Shown here: piece by piece, positions 1 to 11,526 of the stretch
Position numbering within the stretch: position 1 is the first letter of the stretch
How the letters are laid out: each line of letters begins with the position of its first letter
Source of the DNA: Eutreptiella sp. 'Long Island Sound 2002'
Taxonomy: Eukaryota > Euglenozoa > Euglenophyceae > Eutreptiales > Eutreptiaceae
DNA length: 64,000 nt
Direction: 5' to 3'
Assembly (NCBI GenBank): GCA_964036045.1
Contig: OZ038383.1
Location: forward strand, 63,307,725-63,371,724
Made by a program: the position numbers and the translations under genes
Notes under the pieces: generated by a model
Told to the model about the DNA's origin: nothing
What the model saw: only the letters and a program-made list of their open reading frames with translations
Database searches by the model: none

Positions 1-142
1 GCTTGGGTTATCCTGGATTGCTTGTATTTCAACAGTAAAACATTTTCCTCATCAAAAACAAGCAGCAGGAACCCTACACCAGCAGCAAGCAGCGGGAGAG
101 GCACAACAAAAACACAGTGCTGAAAACACTATAGAACCTTCT
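1..142 (+). repeat. 5' LTR of element A, 3' end only
   Basis: It matches the last ~140 bp of the 3' LTR at 44642-44780 and, less closely, the LTR ends of element B (30061-30210). The LTR ends in CT, directly before a GGTAGCAAGAGG primer-site sequence. The rest of this LTR lies outside the window. Confidence 0.8.
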
Positions 143-154
143 GGTAGCAAGAGG
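142..154 (+). promoter_or_regulatory. tRNA primer binding site of element A
   Basis: TGGTAGCAAGAGG begins at the last base of the LTR. It equals the complement of the 3' end of an animal-type initiator tRNA-Met (TGGTAGCAGAGG) with one extra A. The same sequence is conserved in element B at 30210-30222. Confidence 0.65.
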
Positions 155-235
155 CAGACAGTCTCTGCGTACCGGCAGCAACCCCGTGCCGTACATCCAG
201 TGCGCCGAGTACTGTCATAAGCAAGAAGGGCGAAT

Positions 236-1840
236 ATGGACACAAAGAAGGAGGACACCGACGTGAGGACGGCGCCTGAGGTACCAACAATGCCAGCACC
301 TGCTGAACCTGGACCTGGGCCTGGACCTAGCGCTGTACCTTCCGTGCCCTTACATGGGCCAGTGGACGTGGTTGATGACTCCCTGGAAGGACTTCAGTCG
401 GCCTTCCGGGCCCTCTTAGTCGAGGAAGTGGACACCAACCGTGTGAAGAGAAAGAGGCAGAGAGAGAGAAGGATGCAGGAGAAAGCATTGCAGACGAAGG
501 AGTAGACCATGAGCACGACCCGACGAGTGAGTCGACCTTCGAGGGCGCACCAAGCGCCTCTGGCCTCCACGCATCACCCCCTCCTACAACCACCACACTC
601 CCTACTCCAGACCCAGCCGCTGCAACATCCACACCCATAATCACCCCGGCTATGGCTGAGGGCACAGGCTTTACTGGTATGCCTACGTACCCTGCCTATG
701 GTGTGGACCCATCTACCACTGCGTGCCCAGAGGCAACTACCGCCGGTGAGCCAGTGGCCTCCAGTTCTGCGCCGCGCTGGTACGCGGAAGACTATCACCA
801 TCCTCTACCCGCTACGGGAGCCTCTGTGGATGTTCCTGGGTATGCAACCCTGAGTGGGCTGAGGAGAGGCCCTGAGTCATGCGGGAGCAGGCCTAGAGGA
901 TCGGGGAGATCCTCCAACAGGTCCCTGACGCGGTCGGAGATCAACGAGGCGCTCCGAGGAGCCACCTCTAAAATTGTTGGTGATCTCACTCAAGAGATTT
1001 GGGCTAAACTGGAGCCCCTGATTCCATCCCAAGCGTCACCTACCATCTTGGGAGTTTCACCCCACCGAGTACAGGCAAACCACCTGGTTGCAAGGTTGAA
1101 AAACACCCTGGGCAGCCTGAGGAGCCGACCGATGCCAACACCTGCTGTGATACCAAGAAGCCCTTTCATACCAAGAACGGCCCAGCCCCCCTACAGCTAC
1201 GTGGGGAATTCCACGAGAGCCGAGCTGAACCGGCTGGGGCTGACAGCTCTAAGGGCAATGGCTGACGTGGTGCCCTATGGCCCTAGTGACCTAGGCGGAG
1301 ACCCCTCTGACGATGAGCCGCCGTCCATGACTTCTGCTTCGCCCTCGGAGGACGACAACCCTGAGGACTCCAAGAACCCGAGTGGGCGGAAGAAGAAGAA
1401 GAAGAGGAAGACCAGGCGCCCTGAGGGACGTAGGTCTCAGGAGGCTAAGGCCATTGCCACCTCCAAGATCGTGGTGAACTTGCCTGAGTTCACAGGCAAG
1501 GATCTCAGCGAGTTCGCTGAGAATTTTGGCCGGTTCCTCCGAATGACTGGCCAAACCCATGCTAGTGGGCGAGTCAAGTGTGATCTGCTCCTGCAGTGCT
1601 GCAAGACCAAGTACCTGGAGAAGCAGGTCAAGCAGATCGTGACTAAATCCGCCACCTTTGCCGACGTGTTGGTTGCCTTGGAGAGGCAGTACCCTACCTA
1701 CAAAACTGACCTCTCAATCAGGGCCAAGATCCAGAACCTGGCCGTGCTGCCGAACAACCCCAAACCTGCCAGGGTCTCTGAGCTACTGGCTGACCTGGAT
1801 CACTAGGCTGGACGATTGACGCCCAGTTCTTAGAGCAGCG
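236..1840 (+). pseudogene. gag: gag of element A, N-terminal part (broken)
   Basis: This is the capsid polyprotein of the chromovirus, which forms the virus-like particle. The start at 236 aligns with the gag start of element B (MD...). The first 90 codons are in one frame, then a frameshift near 470-505 moves the homologous sequence into the frame that is open from about 502 to 1803. Visible parts are a Pro/Thr-rich N-terminus, a Lys-rich run near 1387-1417, and a capsid-like segment from VVNLPEFTGKDL onward. A TAG at 1804-1806 replaces the TGG (Trp) of element B. The LINE insertion at 1841 then cuts the gene, which resumes at 17774. It is a decayed copy and cannot give full-length Gag. Confidence 0.85.
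1828..1840 (+). repeat. Target-site duplication, left copy (LINE insertion)
   Basis: The 13 bases ending in AGAGCAGCG match 17774-17786 at 11 of 13 positions, including a perfect AGCAGCG. Element B has the uninterrupted version of the same gag site near 31907-31920, so this is the pre-insertion sequence duplicated by target-primed reverse transcription. Confidence 0.75.
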
Positions 1841-2214
1841 CACAGCCCACGTACTGAAACACGCCAGGGGGACAATCAAGAGACCGCGCGGGGCTGCCCC
1901 ACACCGCCAGAGGACAAACCACGGGCGACAACCCACCACACCAGACCTGGACACGGTGCCCCCCCCCCCCACCGGGAAGGCCACCACACAACACAACACC
2001 ACCATACCACACCGCACCCCCCTCCCCCACCCGGGGGCACGGGACACCACAGCCCACCAACACAGGAACGCAGCCGCGCCACGCCGACTCCGCACCCCAC
2101 CCCACGGCAGCACCCCTGGAAGGCCCGCACACCTCACGCCAGCTCACCACCCACCACCAGCCACAACCCGAACCGCACACAGGGGCAACACCACCGGCCA
2201 GGACAACCACCAGC
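1841..2214 (+). other. LINE 5' leader
   Basis: This C-rich sequence has a C11-type run near 1963-1972. The ORF1 frame has no stop here, so translation could begin upstream of 2215, but there is no ATG in that frame. No promoter motif was recognised. Confidence 0.4.
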
Positions 2215-5200
2215 GTGCAGCCACACACCACAACCACGCCAAACGGCGCGCCTCCCCGGACACCGGCGCACGACCCCGCACCGGCCGCCGCACGTGCCCC
2301 GAACACAAGCATCACACGCCCACCGTGCCATGAAGCAGCACCCCAACACGTGAACACGCACGATGACCCCATGGCCCTGGACATCGACTCCAACACACGG
2401 AGGGCACAGAGCATCATATGGACCTCACCCCGCCGGAGCTCGAGCCCGCAGCAAGCGGCCCCGCGGACCCCAGCCCGCATAATGCCCCCCCGCCCCCCCC
2501 CCCCCCGCGAGCGGGCGCCCTGGACGCACCTGTCCAACGCCCTGCGGCGCCACCACCCCACCCAGGAAGCCAGCAACGGGCCCGCCGAGTACCGGGCGTC
2601 CCTCGAGCACGACCTGCCCGACGTCACGGAGCCGGGACTCCACGGGTACACCACCGCCCCCCCCCCTCCAGGCACCCCCACACAAGAATGGGAGGACGAG
2701 TACGCCGTCGACGTCACCGACATGACGGCATACGTGGAAAGCGTGGAGGACCCGGAGCAAGACACCGTCCTCAGCCTCCTCGCCTACCACAGCTGGAGAT
2801 GGGGCCACTAGGTCACCCTCCACCGACCGCAGGACGGGCCCCACCAGTGGTCCCCAGAGCAAACGGCGAAGTGGGACATCGTCCTCCAACTCACCCCCGA
2901 GGGCTTCTACATCCTCACGCACAGCGGATTACCCGACGCCACACCCAATGCACAGGCGCTACCGCTGGCCCAGCCCCAGGAGGACGACGCAGACGCACCC
3001 CCCCCGGAGGAATGTAATTGGGACCCCCCCACAGCCACCACCAAACGCATGCCGCACCGGCTCACCAAACGTCACCTCCCCCACGACTACCATGCCACCA
3101 ACGACTCGCGGGGACGCCGCACACTGCCCCTGCAGTGGGCATCACCCGAAGGCACCTTCACGTGGGGGGAAATCCTACCCGGCACCGTGGCGCTCACGTA
3201 CCTGTGGCTCGGGGACGCGGAGACGCACGCGCAGCCCCCCGGCACACACCTCCTCCTCACCCTAGAGGGAGAGGCCGCCGTCGAAAACGTCCACACAGCA
3301 GAGGGAGAGGACTACGTGACGGCGAACGCAGACACCGCAGTATGGCTGCACGCTCACGAGCACACCACACCCCCCACCGTAGTACCGGGGTCACACCCCT
3401 GGCACGTGGTCATCGTGCGACTGCCCACAGGGGCAGACACAGGAAGCGCCCAACAGGGATGGGCGGACAGGTGGGCACACGTGTGCGACTCCCTGCACGA
3501 AGGGCTGCGCAGACCCTCCCTCACCAGTCACACCCTCGAGCCGGCCCCCACCACAGCCGAATCCCACACCGGGGCGGCCCCCCCCACCGGAGTCTGGGCC
3601 TACACGCGCACCCTCCACCGCGAGGCAGCGGAAGCCCTCAAGACCGCCATCTCCAACCACCAGGGCCTCGTGCACACCCCCCACGATAACACACAAAAGG
3701 GCTACACCCTATGGTGGCACCACCCCGCACCAGAAGGGGGCCTGCAGCCACCGGCAGACCAGCCTGGCATCGGCCCAGACCTCACAGCGATCGCCCACGC
3801 CGTCGCCGCAATGGCCCAGCAAGTTGGGGCGCCACCCCAGTGGGCACCGTCCATCATCAAGGAAACGGCGGCACGCCACAACCCAGCTTTCGCACACTTC
3901 CGGGGACGCCCCATTCATCCCACCCTACCGGACCTCGACCTCCCCGCCCACGATGCGTGGGCAGTCCACATCCTCGTGCCCCACGACACCGCGTCCAAAA
4001 CGGGGGACGCCGCGGCACGCATCACCAAACAACTCCCCAATACCGCACTCCACTACGACATACCAACGCCAAACGTCATCGTCACCCACAACACGGGTCG
4101 CGACCACTACTACCTCCAGGCCACGCATGAGCGCTCCCCCGTCACCATATACACCTTCACCACCTACTCTGGCCTCCAGCCACCGCAACACCACCCGCGC
4201 CCGGCATGGAAACATCCCCTACACGTCGCCCCGACCCCGCGCAAAAGGCCCACCCACCACGTGCCCCGTCCCGCCGACAGCACCGCCCTCTACACCGCCC
4301 GCAGACGGGCCGCGGCACACCACCAAGACCACCTGCTCCCACGCATTAACGCTGGACCCGGCACCGTCACCGAGGCAACCCACAAAAGCACCTTGAACCT
4401 ACTGGCCCCCAAGCTACGCCCCAAAATGGCACTGGAGGACACACTCTGGATATACTATGGCGAAAGCCGCACGGCACGGGTGGCGGACCTCCGCACCATC
4501 ATCCCCCGCCACATCCAGCGCGCGGTAGGGCCCTTCACCGTATACACGGTACCGCACCCCATAACAGCCCAATGCACCCACTGCAACCCTCGGTGCGCGC
4601 TACCATGCGCAGGCGCGCTGCAGCAACCCCTGCCAACCCCTACCTACAGGGGGGGCATATTCCTCGGCACCATACCCGGGGACCCACACCCCTACCTCCT
4701 GCCCGCAGCGGACCGCCACCACGCCATACCGCTACACCTTGTCGAGCACCTGGCGGTGGGCCCATCCCCCTTCCAGAAGCGCCCCCCCCACACCCCATCC
4801 GACGGACGCCCGCCAGATGAGCCGACGCACGCCACACCTGGACCCAAACGCGCCATCGCACTCCTCACCCTAAAGGCGGAAGGCACCATCCCCCGAGACC
4901 TGGAGGGGGAAAACCAGCTCATGGTGGAAGGGCTGACGGAACACGTCCTGATCGCAGCCATGTACGCCACGGCGTCCGCCTCCTGCCTCTGGGAGGACCG
5001 CCCCTCCCCACCTCTAGCCCAAGCAGCGCAGGACGCCCCCAACGAGGGCCCTACCGCCGAGGACATCCACCAAATCCTCAACATGCGAGCACCCCCGAAG
5101 ACCCACCCTGCGGTCCGCCCCATCCAGCTCGTCAGCTGGGACGCCATGGACGCCCCCCCGACCACAACGGAGGTCCACATCCTCAAACACCGGGACACCT

Positions 5201-6186
5201 GGTGGAAGGTGGAGTGGGACGACCACGGCAAGGTCAGACGGGCAACGGCACACGCCCCTGACGACGAAGTCCCGCCCCCACCACGCGGAGGGGACCGCTT
5301 GCGACTCGCCGCACGCATCCCCCAGACCCCAGAGGCAGCCTCAGAAGCGCTGCACTACGCCCTCTACTGGGCACAGGGGGCGCCAGAAGGCCCCCTCCCC
5401 CCGGAACGCACCCCAGCGTGGACACGCCACGCCACCCGCTACACGGCCCACATGCGCCGCCACGGGGCAGGCACCGGGCACTGGCTCCTCACCTGGCCCA
5501 CGGACCCGCCCGACTCCCTGCAGGAGGCCGAGGGAGTGCTTGGCCTCATGACCAAGCAAGTGTTCCAGCTGAAGGACCCCGTCCCCACGTCCAAGCCCGA
5601 CGTCCCAGCCGCCCGCGAACACCCCGTGTTTGCACCGGGCCACGCACCCGTACAGCAGCCCCAGGGCGCACCTCCCCAACGGGGACAAGCCGCTGCCCGG
5701 CGCCGCCAAGGTGCGCAGAAGCGCAAGGCCCCCACACAGGCCAAACCCGCGCCAAAGCCAAGGGCCAAGTCGAAGAGCTGGACCAAAGAGGAAGCCGCTG
5801 CCCTGTATCCCGAATACGCCATCGGTACCCGGGTGCAGCTGCCCTTCGAGTACGCCACGGCCGCGGGCCCCTCCAAGTGGATATGGGCCGCAGGGGAGGT
5901 CAAGCACCGGTACCTCGTCACCGGGGACCACCAGGGGTTCAAGATCCACGTCAAGTGGGACCCGGCCACCCCCTACGACAAGAAGGTGGGGCGCACCATC
6001 GAACTCTGGCGAGACCGAACCGGTCGTGAGATGGTCCCCATGCAGCTGTGCACCCCCGACACGGAGCACCTCACCGGCACCGAGTACACGGGCGAAGTCC
6101 ACAATGCATGGGCCCTACCCCAGCCACAGAAGCAGAACCGCAAGGCACCCGCAGCTCAGGGCGTCATCGACCTCCTCGACGCCTGA
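2215..6186 (+). CDS. LINE ORF1 protein (possible RNA-binding/structural), one internal TAG
   Basis: ORF1 proteins of LINEs bind the element RNA and chaperone it; this one resembles no family I can name. The frame opens at ATG 2215, meets TAG at 2809-2811, and continues in the same frame with coding-like, acidic sequence into the 1,045-codon stretch from ATG 3049 to TGA 6184. It is probably one protein with a single nonsense codon; if the TAG is real, translation could restart at 3049. Counting from 3049, residues ~28-125 look like a beta-rich cupin/jelly-roll segment (glycine turns, alternating hydrophobics; no metal motif). Residues ~884-915 are strongly basic (KRK, KPRAKSK). Residues ~905-1000 resemble a small SH3/Tudor-like barrel. 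Domain ideas are inference from pattern only. The terminal TGA is in frame with ORF2. Confidence 0.7.
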
Positions 6187-6210
6187 CGGGGCCAGGGCCG
6201 GACACGGCCC
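6184..6210 (+). promoter_or_regulatory. Candidate UGA-CGG stop-codon readthrough signal between LINE ORF1 and ORF2
   Basis: The ORF1 stop TGA (6184-6186) is followed by CGGGG. Eight bases later there is a perfect 6-bp stem, GGGCCG (6195-6200) and CGGCCC (6205-6210), with loop GACA. ORF2 continues in the same frame. UGA-CGG plus a stem-loop about 8 nt downstream is the layout of known plant-virus type II readthrough signals. The endonuclease N-terminal strand (RINILN, 6262-6279) lies upstream of the first ORF2 ATG (6328), which favours readthrough over reinitiation. Confidence 0.6.
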
Positions 6211-9200
6211 GCCCCCCCAAATACCGGTCCCCACAAACCGGCACCTGCGGAGGCCCACGCCCGCATCAACATCCTCAACGAGCCCGCGGTCACCTACGAC
6301 CCCACCAGGGCCGCCACACTGCAAGCCATGCCCGGGCCGCACCCCCAAGGCGCAGACCTCCTGGGGTTCCTGGAGCAAGCCCTCCGCAGAGCGGACCAAC
6401 CCGAGCCAGCACCGATCCTGGACCCGGAGGGAAACAAGTATCACGCCCACTGGGAACGGGGGGTGCCCCTCTACCACAAGACGTCGGTCACGGTACATGC
6501 CCACCCCGACCTCGGAGTGGATGGTCGCCTCGGGGCGTACGAGTGCGTGGGGCCCGGATGGCAGCCAAACGTGCTACTCACACACGTCCCATTCGGGGAG
6601 GAGAACAAGGACTTCCTGGACACCCTGAGCCTGGCGTACCGCCGACTCTCCCTCCTGGCACCCACCATCATCATAGGCGACCTAAACGCCGCCCCCACCG
6701 ACGACGACCGCACCGGCCCACCCACAGCCACCGACACAGCTGTCCGGGACGCCATGCACCAACTGGGCCTCACCGACCTCCTGGCAGGACTCACCGGCAC
6801 ACCCTCCCATTACCCCCACCAAGCCGGCACCCACCCATCCCGCATCGACACGTGCTACGGGGACCCAACCACGGTGCGCGTCTACGAAGCAGCCTACGGG
6901 GACCTCCCGCCCACAGGCACGGGCCACCGGCCCCTCTACATCGACCTCATCATCCCCAACCTACCCCCACCCACGGCCACCCTGCCAGACGACACCCTCC
7001 CACCCACACTGCAGTTCCCGGCCGAGGACGACCACGGCGCCTGGCACAGGTATAACAGGGCCCTACACGCCATCCTGCGCCGCCCGGATGCACCGACACT
7101 CACCACCGCCATGCGCGGGGCGGCACAAGCATGCGGCATGGAGCGTGACACCAACCACACGGGAGCACCACCAGACCTCACCCTCCAGCAACTCGTCCAT
7201 GACATCTGGACCACGAAAGGGGAACTCGCCACCCTGCTACGCCCCAGCACACCGGAGGCACGAGACCGGGACGCCCACCTCCGTGCGCTCCTCACCACCC
7301 GCCGCCACCAACTCCAGGAATGGCACGCCCACCGCATAGCGGCCGCAGCCCAGGAACGCGAAAGATACGGCAGAAACGACACGCCGTACAAGTCCCTACG
7401 GTACGTCAGCCGCACCCTGGAGGACACGGGGCGCCGTACCATCCACACGGTGCGCAACCCCGAAGGTGGCCTCACCAATGACCCCGACGCCGTCCTCCAG
7501 GCAGTCCTGGACAGCTTCCAGGCACAACACTGGGACGCCCTCCCCGAGCTCGACCCCCACACCAGAAACACCATCCGCGAGCATGTGCCCAGGGTCTTCA
7601 ACCGGGAACAGCGGCGCGCCATCGAACACGACCCCTTCAGCGTCTCAGAACTGCAACGCGCCCTAGACCGCCTGAAGGAGGGGGTCGTGCCCGGCGTCGA
7701 CGGTTTGCCGGCCGAAGCGTACCAACGTCTCACCCTGCCCGTCAAACGCCGCCTGGCAGCCCGCCTGTGGGACATCGCCACGGGCGCCACGCCCATCCCA
7801 CCTGAGTGGGCCAACCTGGTCCACCCCCTCTACAAAAAGGGGGACTGGGCGCAGCCGGGGAACTGGCGGCCCATAGTCTGCGCCACCACCGAGGTCAAGC
7901 TGGTGTGGACGCTCATCCTAGGCCGCATCGCGCCGGCGGTCTTTGCCCACGTGCCCGCCAGCATGTGGGGAGCCATGGCCGGCAGGTCCCCCCAAGAGGC
8001 CATCTTCTTCCAGGACACCGCACTGGACATGAACCCCTACGAGATGATTATCGCCTCCCTCGATGTCCAAGGCGCGTTCCCCCACGCCCAACACCGGCTC
8101 CTCACGGAGGTATGGGATGCCATGGGCCTCCCATTCCTATCCTTCATGACCGGGTACATCCAGACCCGACTCTACGCCGTCATCACAGCCGCAGGCCTCA
8201 CCCCCTGGACCGGCACAGACAGCGGGGTCCTCCAGGGAGGCGCCGAAGGCCCCTTCCTCTACCTCCTCGTCACCCTGCCACTGGCATTCGAGCTAGCACG
8301 GGTATACCCGGGGTACGCCCCATACCCGCTACGGTCCCCCCTCATCAACTTCGCGGACGACAACCTCCTAACTACGGCCACCCGCCACCGCGACCCTGAG
8401 AACGCAGTGCTACCAACGACCACCGAACAAGCGTCCGCCATTCTCCAACTCAGCACAACCTACCTGGACGCCCACCAGCTCCTGGTGCACCCCCGCAAAT
8501 CGGTCGGGCTGGCCGACGCCAAGACCCCCACCCCCCACATCCGGAAACGCGAACCCCTACACCTGGAAGACACCACAGTCAACCTGGGAGTCACACAGGC
8601 CACGCGGCACCACCACATCACACTCCCAAGCAAGCTGGAAGAGCGCCTCGCCCGGCTACCCCAAATTGCCAGGGGGGGACCTCCTGTCTACGCAGGGCCT
8701 GGCGTACTTCATGGAAGCAGTGCTCAACGCGGCCATCGGGTACCAAGCCCTGCACCTCCCGCGCCCCCAAGACGCCCTACGCCACGCTCGACAGCAAGTG
8801 ACGAAGGCATGGGCGCAACACGGAGGCTGGCCCACGTCTTTCCCCAAGGAGGCCATGATGGCCCACTGGCGCTACTACAGAGACAATACAGGCGCCCTGG
8901 TCGACATGGCCTATGCCAAACACGCAGCGCACCTCCTACACAGAGTAACACACAACCACCAACCAGAAGTTCGCGACGCGGCAGCCATACGCATCAAAGA
9001 AGCGCAAATGGCCCGCAACACCTGCCCCCGGTGGATACTGGCGCAACACAGCGTCTCCACCACCGTGGGCACTGGCATCTGGGCCCAGCTACAACTCCTC
9101 CTACCGCACCACACACACGCCATCCTGACAAACCACCACTGCGATCAACAGGGTCACTCGTGGCCACACACACCGACATCCACCGACGCCCGGCAGGCGA

Positions 9201-11220
9201 GGTGGACACCCTGCGCCTCGTGGGGGGCACCGTCACCATAGTGTATATCACCCCAACACAGATGAAGATCATGGCCCAATGCGACGCCCACCACGCCCCG
9301 TTCCTTTCCGACCCACAATGGCCAGCACGCCACGTCTTCCAGGCGTACCTCCGCGCATGTGCTACGAAGGCAGGGCGCGACATGCCGGGGCCCAAGGACA
9401 TCGACACGGCGTACACAGCCTTCCAACGCCAGCACCCCCGGCCCCGCCCAAGCGAGCACGAGACCCCCAACGACGGCGGCACGACGCAGGGGGAGCCCAC
9501 CCCGTCAGCCGAAGGCTGGACACCACCCACCATCCTGCTACTAGCACCAAACGGCCACAAACATGCTACCGGCACTGTCCAGCGACACCATGCCCCCTAG
9601 TCCATCCCCAAACACAATGCACCGGAGCCCGATGTACCACCAGTCAGACACAGTGACCAGGGCATACCACGCACGTGCTGGCACTGCGGCCCGGCAGCCC
9701 TCGACACTCCGTGGCCCCTGCTGCACCTCATCTCCACCCACTACCACACCCCCACCGCCGCCGCCACCGCCGACCAGCAGGCATGGCTCTCCCCCTGGTT
9801 TCACACGGTACCCCGAGGCCACCCGGCGCACGTACCCTGGACCCGAACACCCACGGCGACATGGACGTTCACCAACGAGCGGGCAGACCCGGACAGCGTG
9901 GCCATAGCGTACGACCGCTGCGACCCACACCGCGCAGAACCTCAGGAGGCACCCATGCGCCCCCTACAGCACAAATGCCCCACCCTCCGCGGCGACAAAG
10001 ACGACAAGGAGCGGCAACAGACCATCACGTGCCAGAAGTTCCACCCCAATACGGGATACCTCTTCCACCTGATGTACGCGTATATCACCCAGGGGCGCCC
10101 AGACAGGGGCCTCCTCCGCCTCACCCCACGAGCTCAGGCCATCATCAGCCAGGGGATAGGCGTCTATGCAGCGCCACTACTGCAACCCACGCAAATCACC
10201 GCCAGAACCGCCCAGGGGAACCCCATCTACGTCTATCACCCCACAGCAATCGCCCGCCTACCCATACCCAGCGACACCGACATCATCTACTTCACTGACG
10301 CATCCGGCACCCAGCAACGCACCCCCACGGTCGGTTGCGCCTCCGTGCGCATCACCCGGCACGCGGACGGCCTCCACGTGGAACACCACACCGGGGCCAC
10401 CATCTTTGGGGCGTCCTCCCACGGCGAATTGCGCACCATGGCAGACGCCGTCACCGCCACACCGCCACCCACGACGATCCGACCCCGCAACATCTGGGTA
10501 GTCGTGGACGCCACGGTCGACATCCACCTCACCAGGCGCCTTGCGGACCTGCCCCTCCACAAAGCACTCGAGTCCGGCCTCACCACACAAGCGTTGGGAC
10601 TATGGATGGCCTTCAAGGGCATGCACCCCCAGGACGCCCTACACATCGTCAAACAGGAGTCACACCGCTACGCATACGGCAATGGACGCGCAGACACGCA
10701 GGCCAAACACCAGAACACCAACCACACCCCAGGGCTCGAACACGTGCAACTGGACACCCCACACCACAGCCACCTGCAGCACCTGCCCCCGATACCCACG
10801 GCCACACAGCCCCCCCAATGGATGCCCGAGGACACACCGTACACGGATGGAGACAAGCAGTACCACTACCCCACACCCATCCAGCAACTGGCCACCACAC
10901 TGGGCCACCCAGCGAACACCGAACTCCTCCGACGCCTCGAAGACTCCGTCCACACCCCCCTCTACTACTCCGCCCTGCGCCCGGATAGCCTCCCAGCACA
11001 CCTACAAAAGCCCCGACTCCAACTCGCCCTCGAACAGCTTCCCCTCCTCACCCGATACCACCGATGGTATGCGCGCCGCTCGATCCACGTCCCCGCAGGA
11101 TACACCAAATGCATCTGCAGCCACGCGGAAGAAGAAACCTGGGACCACTTCAAGGTGTGCCCCCTGTACAGAGGACTGGACACCCTCACAGACTGGAACC
11201 CAACCCACACCATCGCATAG
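6187..11220 (+). CDS. LINE ORF2: APE-type endonuclease, reverse transcriptase, RNase H, CCHC finger (interrupted)
   Basis: This is the replication polyprotein: it nicks the target, copies RNA by target-primed reverse transcription and removes the RNA strand. The first ATG is 6328, but homology starts upstream. Endonuclease: RINILN (6262-6279), possible Glu at 6373, GDLNA (Asp 6679), SRID (Asp 6847), GHRP (His 6925). RT: LYKKGD and NWRPI, DVQGAF (Asp 8062), GVLQGGAEGP, and FADD (Asp 8356 and 8359). RNase H: TDASG (Asp 10297), GEL (Glu 10426), VVVDA (Asp 10507), GRAD (Asp 10693). C-terminal finger: C-x-C-x9-H-x3-C near 11110-11160. Coding shifts to the +2 frame at a G7 run (8672-8678) and back near 9120-9165. 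In-frame TAGs stand at 9598 and 11218, and coding-like sequence continues past the latter to about 11440. The copy is probably defective. Confidence 0.85.
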
Positions 11221-11526
11221 CACGCCGGATGGCTGACGCAGTCCCCGGCGACCCAGCAACTCACCACCATCCTCAAGCAGACGGAGGTGCTCGAGGCGGT
11301 CCGCAGGGGACTCGTCCCCACTGCCGTCTACACCTTGCTACGCACCCACGCGGAGGACCCCCAGGCCACGGCGGCGCACATGCAGCGGACGGCCGTTGCC
11401 AAGACGGCGGAGCAGCTCACATACCGCACCCATAAAAAACCTGCAGCATGCGGCAACCCTGCCCCCAACAGACCAAGCCCACCTCCTCAAACTCCTGTTC
11501 TACCAACCATGAGAACCTACCCCGTG

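Noticed and set aside
1830-2765. Minus-strand 311-codon frame at the LINE 5' end
   Set aside because: Gly/Val/Cys-rich antisense of C-rich DNA; T-poor sense strands produce few stops on the complement.
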